From Hymenobacter lapidiphilus (GTDB taxonomy: Bacteria > Bacteroidota > Bacteroidia > Cytophagales > Hymenobacteraceae): a DNA stretch of 64,000 nucleotides. Every line of letters starts with the position of its first letter. The stretch's first letter is position 1. The notes beneath the pieces were generated by a model. The model worked only from the letters and a program-made list of their open reading frames with translations, did not search any database and was not told the origin of the DNA. This document shows positions 58,601 through 64,000 of the stretch, piece by piece. Made by a program: the position numbers and the translations under genes. The stretch lies in assembly GCF_003417065.2 (NCBI RefSeq), contig NZ_QVLT01000001.1:1-64000 (forward strand), read 5' to 3'.

Positions 58601-60901
58601 TTAGAAAAACACGCTGGCGTTGAGCTTCAGGTAGAACGGCGTGCCCGGCGTGAAGTGCAGCTCATCCACGGAAGTGCCCAGCGGCTCGGAGCGCAGGCGG
58701 GTTTCGGTGGCAAACTGGGCCTGGTTCCACTCCACGTTGAGCAGGTTTTCGGCCGTGGCCCCCACCTGGAAACGCTTGGTGGTGTAGTTGACCACGGCGT
58801 CGAGCAGAAAATAGCCCCGGGCCGTGATGCTGCCGTCGTCGTTGGCCGGCCGGTCGTCGATGTAGCGGTAGCGCAGGCTGGTATTGAAACCTTTGGGGGC
58901 TTTGTAAGTGAGGCCGGCCACACTGGTCAGGTTGGGAGCCAGCGGGATGAAGTTGGCGCCTTCGGGGGCGTCCACCTGCCGGCCGCGGTTGAAGTTCACG
59001 TCCAAATCGGCAAAGAGGCGCGTGGTGACCTGATAGCGGGCGGCCAGGTCGAGGCCGAAGCGGCGGGTGGGGCCGGTGCTTTCCGTAACGCCCTCGTCGC
59101 CGATGTACACCAGCTCGTCCTGCAGGTGCAGGGCCCAGGCGGCCACGTTCACCACCAGGCTAGGCACGGGCTTGAAGGTGCTGCCCGCCTCGTAGCCGAT
59201 GGCCCGGGGCAGCACGTTGTCGCCGGCGGTGCCGCGCACCACGCCGCGCGCATCGTTGGAGTGAAACCCAAAGCCCGAGCGCACGAACAGCTGCGCGTTG
59301 GGGCTGAGCTGGTAGTAGAAGTTGAGCTTGGGCGACACCCGCGCCGCCGTGGCCCGGCCCGACACGGCATCCGTGGCGTCGCGCTGGTCGCGGTAGCGAA
59401 ACCGAAACACGTCGAGCCGCAGGGCGGCGTTCACGGTCAGGCGCTCGGTCACGGTCAGCGTTTCGTCGAGGTAGGCGTTGAAGTTCTGCTCGTTCACCCG
59501 GCCGCTGATGGTGGTATCGGTCACCACGCGTCGCACGGCGTTGAGCAGGGTTACGTCGGTGGCATCGATGCGCGTACCCACCCCGAAGGTGGTATGCAGC
59601 GTGCGGCTGCCGAGCTGCGTGTCGCGGTCGTAGGTGCCGGTGTAGCCAACAATGTCGCGGTTATCGGTCTGGTAGATTCCGTCGCCGTCCTCGGGGTTGT
59701 TGAGGAAAAAAGTGAAGTTGGAATACAGCCCGAAGTTGTAGCGCGAGTAGTACGCCTGCTGGCGCAGCACGGCGTTGCCGGGCAGGGCCGTGGTGAGGAT
59801 GGCCGAAGCGTTGGTGCGGTTGGTGCGGCCGCCCTCGCTGGGGTCGATGCTGCCGAAGCGGGAAATAATGCCCTGCTCCACGCCCCGGTCCGGAATCTGG
59901 CCGCTGGCGTCCCAGTTGGAGGTGAAGTGTGAGCCCAGCAGCGTAAGCGAGGTTTTCTCGGTAAGCAGGCCGGTATACTTGGCCAGCCCGTTGAAGCGCT
60001 TGAAGTTCTGGGGCTGATCGAAATAGGCGTTGGTGTACAGGTACTCGGCGGCCATGTAGGCGCTTTCCGGCTTCTTGGAAAACAAGTGGCGCTTGTCGTT
60101 GCCGAGCAAATCCAGCATCACCAGCCCACGGTAGGTGTCAAACTGGCCCACTTCCACCTTCACCTGGCTGGCATCAAGCCGGGTTTTGGTGAGGAATTCG
60201 CCGGCGCCGGCCGTGGCAAAGTCGCCAAACCGGGCCGTGTACGGACCTTTGTACACCTTGAGCTGCTCCACCGTTTCGGGGATGACAAAGTGGAAGTCGG
60301 CGTAGCCCTGGCCGTGGCCGTGGCTCACCATGTTCACCGGCAGCCCGTCGATGCTCACGGCGAAGTCGGTGCCGTGGTCCACGTCGAAACCGCGCAGGAA
60401 AATCTGCTCGGCCTTGCCGCCGCCCGCGTGCTGGGCAATGAACAAACCCGGCACCAGCCGCAGCAGGTCCTGGGCCGAGTTCACGGGCCGCAGAATCTGG
60501 TCGATGTGGCTGATGGCGGCCAGGCTCTGGTTGGGGTCGCGCGGCTGGCTCACGTTCACCTCGCTAAGGCTGAGCACCATCGTGGGCAGAGCCAGGGCCA
60601 TTGTGCGGGTTTCGCCCGCAGCCAAGGCCACCGGCAGCGTCTGACCCCGGTAACCCAGCGCACCAACTCGCAGCGTATAGGTACCGGCCGCCAGGCCGCC
60701 GAGCCGGAAGTTGCCCAGTGCATCGGTGGCCGTGCCGCCGGGTTGGCCTTCCAGGCCTACACTCACGCCCACCAGGGGCTGGCCCGAGAGCGAATCGGCC
60801 ACGGTGCCGCGCAACACGGCGGTATTCTGGGCCTGGGCATCATGCCCAAACCCACACGCGGCCAGCATAATGCTGGTCGCAATCCAACAAAAAAGGCGCA
60901 T
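58601..60901 (-). CDS. TonB-dependent outer membrane receptor
   Basis: A 766-residue receptor. Signal peptide MRLFCWIATSIMLAACGFG; a carboxypeptidase-like N-terminal extension (LRGTVADSLSGQPLVGVSVGL...GNFRLGGL); plug domain (ISHIDQILRPVNSAQDLLRLVPGLF, IFLRGFDVDHGTDFAVSIDGLPVNM, SHGHGQGYADFHF); then a 22-strand-type barrel ending LNASVFF. No siderophore synthesis gene is near. A His-rich HGHGQGYADFHF in the plug and the downstream-coded HupE permease hint at a metal substrate (inference). It is the last gene of a same-strand run. Confidence 0.9.
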   Translation of the reverse strand: MRLFCWIATSIMLAACGFGHDAQAQNTAVLRGTVADSLSGQPLVGVSVGLEGQPGGTATDALGNFRLGGLAAGTYTLRVGALGYRGQTLPVALAAGETRTMALALPTMVLSLSEVNVSQPRDPNQSLAAISHIDQILRPVNSAQDLLRLVPGLFIAQHAGGGKAEQIFLRGFDVDHGTDFAVSIDGLPVNMVSHGHGQGYADFHFVIPETVEQLKVYKGPYTARFGDFATAGAGEFLTKTRLDASQVKVEVGQFDTYRGLVMLDLLGNDKRHLFSKKPESAYMAAEYLYTNAYFDQPQNFKRFNGLAKYTGLLTEKTSLTLLGSHFTSNWDASGQIPDRGVEQGIISRFGSIDPSEGGRTNRTNASAILTTALPGNAVLRQQAYYSRYNFGLYSNFTFFLNNPEDGDGIYQTDNRDIVGYTGTYDRDTQLGSRTLHTTFGVGTRIDATDVTLLNAVRRVVTDTTISGRVNEQNFNAYLDETLTVTERLTVNAALRLDVFRFRYRDQRDATDAVSGRATAARVSPKLNFYYQLSPNAQLFVRSGFGFHSNDARGVVRGTAGDNVLPRAIGYEAGSTFKPVPSLVVNVAAWALHLQDELVYIGDEGVTESTGPTRRFGLDLAARYQVTTRLFADLDVNFNRGRQVDAPEGANFIPLAPNLTSVAGLTYKAPKGFNTSLRYRYIDDRPANDDGSITARGYFLLDAVVNYTTKRFQVGATAENLLNVEWNQAQFATETRLRSEPLGTSVDELHFTPGTPFYLKLNASVFF

Positions 60902-61020
60902 ATGTGCAGCCACAAGGCGACGCTCTACCTACTGGCAGCGCGTCTGAGTCAGAAGATAAATTGACAACGGCACACGCTTGTAGCGCGGCCTTCAGAGCCC
61001 TTAATGGGCTCCGCTTCAAC

Positions 61021-61407
61021 TTATCCGCGACGGGGTGGCTGCTTGGGTACTGGCCGGATACCGGCGGGCACGGCCGGCACAGCGGCCGGCTGATACACTA
61101 AAAACTGCCGGAACCGCGCCGTTTGCAGACGGGGCGTTTCCGGCAGGCAATGCAGGTCGATGCTCTTAGCCGCGGCCAGCAACTGGGCTGGCGTCGTGTT
61201 CTTGGTCTGGGCCTCCACCGCCGACTGGTCGCCGTTGCAGGTATCGAAGCAGTCGAGGCGCAGGTAGTTTTCGTGCTGGCAGGCCGCACTGTGCACATAA
61301 GGATGCGCGGCCGTAGGCCCCGGCGCCTCGGGCCGCCCCACCAGGCCCGCACCGATGCCTCCCAGGTAGGGTAGCAAAAGCAGCAGCAGGAGCAGGAGGC
61401 GGAGCAT
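61021..61407 (-). CDS. small exported Cys-motif protein
   Basis: A 128-residue protein starting at ATG 61407 with a very hydrophobic signal or anchor (MLRLLLLLLLLLPYLGGIG). The mature part contains HSAACQHENYLRLDCFDTCNGDQ-like spacing, with three Cys and two His in about 25 residues, then a region LAAAKSIDLHCLPETPRLQ. This looks like a possible metal-binding or disulfide site. The gene sits between the TonB receptor and HupE genes, as do similar small proteins in related genomes (recollection, not checked). The longer frame to 61458 runs into a repeat. Confidence 0.65.
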   Translation of the reverse strand: MLRLLLLLLLLLPYLGGIGAGLVGRPEAPGPTAAHPYVHSAACQHENYLRLDCFDTCNGDQSAVEAQTKNTTPAQLLAAAKSIDLHCLPETPRLQTARFRQFLVYQPAAVPAVPAGIRPVPKQPPRRG

Positions 61408-61449
61408 TCGGGTTAGAGCTTGGTAATTAGTTAGTGATGGTTGGTGAAA

Positions 61450-61562
61450 GAACGTCATGCTGAGCTTGCCGAAGCATCTCTACCGCCATGCTGATTCTGT
61501 CAGTTGGATTACTGGTGCAACAAAGCAGTAGAGATGCTTCGACTGCGCTCAACATGATGTTC
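61450..61562. repeat. palindromic repeat, core GTCATGCTGAGC
   Basis: The left half starts GAACGTCATGCTGAGC, the right half ends GCGCTCAACATGATGTTC; the halves are imperfect complements. It separates the Cys-motif gene from hupE and would be transcribed with them. Confidence 0.7.
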
Positions 61563-61582
61563 TTTATTTCTCTTGCTTCTAC

Positions 61583-62248
61583 TCAACTCAACCGTTCAAA
61601 AGTCCAATAGGCAGCCATGAGGGCAATAGCGACGGAGGCGGGCACTAGTATCCGGCGCTTATACCAGGGCTTGTCGGCGGCCCAGCGGCCAATCAGCAGC
61701 CAAGCCAGAACAATTACCGAAACCTGCCCCAATTCCACTCCGACATTGAAAGCCACCAACGACTCGACAAACATGGTTGACGGCAGGCCCAGGCCGGTGA
61801 GGGCCCCGGCGAAGCCCAGCCCGTGCAGCAGCCCAAATCCGAACACCACCACAATACGCCACGGATTCAGGTGCTCGACCACGATGTTCTCGATGGCCAC
61901 AAACAGAATCGAAAGCGCAATGAGCGGCTCAATCAGGCTGGCTGGCGGCGACACCACGCCGTACATGGCCAGCCCCAGCGTAATAGAATGGGCCACCGTG
62001 AAGGCTGTGGCCTGCCAGAGCACCGGTTTAAGGCGCGGCTCCAGCAGGTACAAACACAGCACGAACAGCACATGGTCGATACCAAGGGGCAGAATGTGCG
62101 TGTAGCCAAGCTTCAGGTAAGTGAAGAATACATCGGTGCGCGAGAGTTTGCTCAAATCCACGTCGAGTACGTGCGCGCCCGCCAGCCCCGGCAGCAGCAG
62201 CAGCGCGGCAATCAGGGGCAAGCAGCGAACGAGGCGAGTGGCGTGCAT
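61583..62248 (-). CDS. HupE/UreJ family metal permease
   Basis: A 221-residue membrane protein with an N-terminal signal-like helix (LPLIAALLLLPGLAGAH) and about six further helices. The family's His-rich signature is LGYTHILPLGIDHVLFVLCLYLL, with HSITLGLA and FGFGLLHGLGFAGAL. HupE/UreJ members carry nickel, cobalt or other divalent metals across the inner membrane. Here it lies in the same direction as a TonB receptor, which would give both outer and inner membrane steps. Confidence 0.88.
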   Translation of the reverse strand: MHATRLVRCLPLIAALLLLPGLAGAHVLDVDLSKLSRTDVFFTYLKLGYTHILPLGIDHVLFVLCLYLLEPRLKPVLWQATAFTVAHSITLGLAMYGVVSPPASLIEPLIALSILFVAIENIVVEHLNPWRIVVVFGFGLLHGLGFAGALTGLGLPSTMFVESLVAFNVGVELGQVSVIVLAWLLIGRWAADKPWYKRRILVPASVAIALMAAYWTFERLS

Positions 62249-62286
62249 GAAGTGTTTTGATATGAAGGGTTGGTATTGAATTACCT

Positions 62287-62390
62287 GTCAACTGAGCGAA
62301 ACAGAGCGTAGTCGAAGCATCTCTACCGCATTTTTGCAGTCGACAAGATTACCATGGCAGTAGAGATACTTTGAATCTGCTCAGCATGAC
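62287..62390. repeat. palindromic repeat overlapping the 3' end of the TPR gene
   Basis: The left half carries GTCAACTGAGCGAA...GAAGCATCTCTACC, the right half GCAGTAGAGATA...CTCAGCATGAC, imperfect complements. The stop codon of the TPR gene (62381-62383) lies inside the right half. Confidence 0.7.
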
Positions 62391-63742
62391 ACTGCTCTCG
62401 TCCAGCAAGCACCCCTCTTACCGGGCGCCAGTAGCTGGCGGCCTTCCTCGGCGAGGTCGAGGCTGAGGTAGGGGTTGATGGCCAGCGCCTGTTTAATAAG
62501 GGCCTGCCCTTCGGTGGGGTTGCCGTTTTTGGAGGCAATGAGGCCGGCGCGGCACAGCAGAACCGGGCTCCGAGAGTTGGTGCGGCGGGCCGCTTTCATA
62601 TAGGCAGCAGCAGCCGGATATTCACCACGCTTGTACGAAACCCAAGCCAGGGTTTCATTTACGTCGATGTTATCCGGGCGCCGGTCGTATTCAATTTTGG
62701 CGTGTTCGAGGGCTTTGTCCAGCTCCCCGGTTTCGAGGTAGGCATAGGCCAGTTCACGGTCGGCATAGTGGCCCAGGTCTTCATTCTCGTCAGCGGCGTC
62801 GGCGTCCGAGGCGAGCATACCGATGGCTTCGGCTTCCATTTTGCGGGCCTCGGCGGGTTGGTTATTGAGCTGGTAGAGGTTGGCCAGCTCTTCGGCAAAA
62901 GCGTAGTCCTTTACCGTATTTCGGGCCTGCTCCAGGTACTTGATGGCTTCGGGGTAGTTGTGGCGGGCCTGCTCTACGCGGCCTAGTCCGGCCAGCGCGT
63001 AGGCGTAATAAGGGCGGGCAACCAGCGCCATCCGATACGCCTGCTCGGCGTTGGTCAGGTCGCCGGTGGTTTCGTAGAGGTGGCCCAGTGTTATGCGGGC
63101 CCACTCGGTCTGCTCCAGGCCTGCGTAGCCAGCCTGTACGGCCATCCGCATGGCTTCAATAGCCCCCGGCAGGTCGCCGTGGATTTCGCGCAGGTACGAA
63201 ACGCGCGAGTAGGAGCGCAAATCGGGCCGCACGGCATTCATCTTATCGGCCATTTTAATGGCCTCATCGTAACGGCCCAGCTCCACGTTAGCGTCGCAGA
63301 GCAAGCCGTATACAAACGCATTATTCGGGTTGAGGGCTACCGCTTTTTCAGCTATAGCCAGCCCTTCCGAAAAGTGATGCTGGGTCAGGCTCAGCGAGGC
63401 TTTGCAGCACAGGGCCTCAAAGTTTTCGGGCTCGTCGCGCAGCACTTCATTCAGCAGCTGCATGGCGGCCGTATCGTAATACGAATGGTCGCCGGTTACG
63501 CGCGCTTCCTGCATGTAGGCCTGGGCCAGCAGTACTTTCGATTTCGTGTCGTCGGGCTTAGCCCGCAGGTTGGCCAGCAGGCCTTCTATGGCCGCTTTGG
63601 TATTAACCCATTCGCCTCCGGCCGCCAGGTCGCCGCGCCGCGCCCGCAATTGCGGAACGGGGTCGGGCTTGCGGGTCAGGTAAATGGTTACCCCAAGGGC
63701 CAGAAACAACAGGATAAGGGATGGGTAGAGGTATTTTCTCAC
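62381..63742 (-). CDS. tetratricopeptide repeat protein
   Basis: A 453-residue protein with an N-terminal membrane helix (YPSLILLFLALGVTIYL) and about nine TPR units between residues 60 and 430 (for example ALAGLGRVEQARHNYPEAIKYLEQA, NETLAWVSYKRGEYPAAAAYMKAA). The helix places the repeats in the periplasm or as a lipoprotein-like anchor. The last ten residues (GACWTRAVSC) come from the palindromic repeat, which also supplies the TGA, so the native C-terminus was probably altered. It likely scaffolds the neighbouring metal-uptake genes; inferred from position. Confidence 0.85.
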   Translation of the reverse strand: MRKYLYPSLILLFLALGVTIYLTRKPDPVPQLRARRGDLAAGGEWVNTKAAIEGLLANLRAKPDDTKSKVLLAQAYMQEARVTGDHSYYDTAAMQLLNEVLRDEPENFEALCCKASLSLTQHHFSEGLAIAEKAVALNPNNAFVYGLLCDANVELGRYDEAIKMADKMNAVRPDLRSYSRVSYLREIHGDLPGAIEAMRMAVQAGYAGLEQTEWARITLGHLYETTGDLTNAEQAYRMALVARPYYAYALAGLGRVEQARHNYPEAIKYLEQARNTVKDYAFAEELANLYQLNNQPAEARKMEAEAIGMLASDADAADENEDLGHYADRELAYAYLETGELDKALEHAKIEYDRRPDNIDVNETLAWVSYKRGEYPAAAAYMKAARRTNSRSPVLLCRAGLIASKNGNPTEGQALIKQALAINPYLSLDLAEEGRQLLAPGKRGACWTRAVSC

Positions 63743-63874
63743 GTACTCAGAATATATGTGCCAGTGATTAGGGAATGGCTAACAGCCGCAAAGGGAACCA
63801 GCCTAGTGGCCGGTTCCCCCGTCGGTAGCCAGTAAGATAGGCAGACTCACCCAGGGCCCGGCTATCCGTCAGCA

Positions 63875-63909
63875 GCTGGCCGGCGCAGGTTCTACCCGCG
63901 CCGGCCAGC
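63875..63909 (-). terminator. GC-rich hairpin after the partial T9SS gene
   Basis: Arms GCTGGCCGGCGC (63875-63886) and GCGCCGGCCAGC (63898-63909) are exact complements, 12 bases after the stop codon of the partial gene on the minus strand. No T-run follows. Confidence 0.6.
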
Positions 63910-63920
63910 GTCAAACCGAC

Positions 63921-64000
63921 TTACTGGTTGTGCACCAGCTTCATCGATTGCAACACGGTCTTGCCCGTGGCAATTGTCAGCACATAGGTGCCGGCGGCTA
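63921..64000 (-). CDS. C-terminal end of a T9SS-secreted protein
   Basis: Twenty-five residues to the window edge, AAGTYVLTIATGKTVLQSMK and LVHNQ, then TAA. G-x-Y-V-L-x-I...G and the final K-L-x-x-x-Q/N match the last strands of the type A type IX sorting domain. The protein is therefore exported through T9SS. What the rest is cannot be seen; in related gene groups a DUF4331 or similar secreted protein can occupy this place (weak recollection). Confidence 0.7.
   Translation of the reverse strand, partial: AAGTYVLTIATGKTVLQSMKLVHNQ

Noticed and set aside
58655..59932. A 425-codon plus-strand frame opposite the TonB receptor
   Set aside because: The protein is low-complexity Gly/Ala/Val/His-rich, typical of antisense frames in GC-rich DNA; the receptor on the other strand is complete.
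60902..61020. Cobalamin or other riboswitch ahead of the TonB receptor
   Set aside because: The gap is short and no conserved riboswitch core was recognised by eye.

Overview
The window looks like chromosomal DNA of a high-GC Bacteroidota bacterium, most likely Hymenobacter or a close relative (inference). The signs are type IX secretion C-terminal tails, perfect TAnnTTTG promoter boxes, a tmRNA whose tag ends GEYSYAMAA, a zapA/rny/pheT neighbourhood, DUF4130/radical-SAM and DUF1684 proteins, and many TonB- and outer-membrane-type proteins. Most of it is ordinary housekeeping sequence with short single-gene or two- to four-gene transcription units. No CRISPR array, tRNA, rRNA or prophage was recognised.

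Layout. 1-0.8 kb: the tail of an IS481-like transposase and a frameshifted lipoprotein. 0.8-4.3 kb: dTDP-rhamnose reductase, then a DUF4130 / radical-SAM DNA-repair pair whose first member is frameshifted. 4.6-10.1 kb: a BamA/TamA-type barrel, an S1-domain RNA-binding protein, an SDR oxidoreductase, small envelope proteins and an OmpH chaperone. 10.2-12.9 kb: a protein-tagging cluster (RimB-like retropepsin, RimK glutamate ligase, aspartoacylase-like hydrolase). 13-17.6 kb: PQQ sugar dehydrogenase, 2TM, DUF502, ispH, cmk. 17.7-23.2 kb: adenine deaminase, response regulator, a cysteine-synthase family enzyme, a complete but broken IS5-type element (21187-22170) and sucD. 23.4-27.3 kb: two related outer-membrane lipoproteins flanking a mercuric-reductase-like flavoprotein. 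27.4-32.6 kb: pheT, coiled-coil protein, zapA, a possible structured RNA, rny. 32.9-42.3 kb: T9SS metalloprotease, DUF1684, radC, metallophosphoesterase, lipoproteins, uvsE. 42.5-45.3 kb: ssrA (tmRNA) and dnaX. 45.5-55.7 kb: M16 protease, icd, MscS channel, DUF202, astacin-like protease, GH16 glycosidase, aminotransferase. 55.8-58.5 kb: two L,D-transpeptidase paralogues with a low-GC orphan gene between them. 58.6-64 kb: a same-strand run of TonB receptor, small Cys protein, HupE/UreJ transporter, TPR protein and the tail of a T9SS-secreted protein, plausibly one metal-uptake system.

The most interesting signals are four. First, an A11 tract in dnaX is followed at once by stop codons in two frames, with the tau-specific C-terminus open in the third; this is the arrangement expected for slippage- or frameshift-made gamma and tau. 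Second, the pheT leader is almost entirely one 33-bp-arm hairpin running up to the start codon. Third, a 154-bp element with 35-bp perfect inverted ends lies directly after dnaX. Fourth, a palindromic repeat family with core GTCATSCTGAGC occurs at least six times between genes, and one copy supplies a stop codon. A caution applies throughout: at least five other single-base frameshifts sit in or beside short homopolymers, so base-calling error must be excluded before reading any frameshift, including dnaX, as biology.
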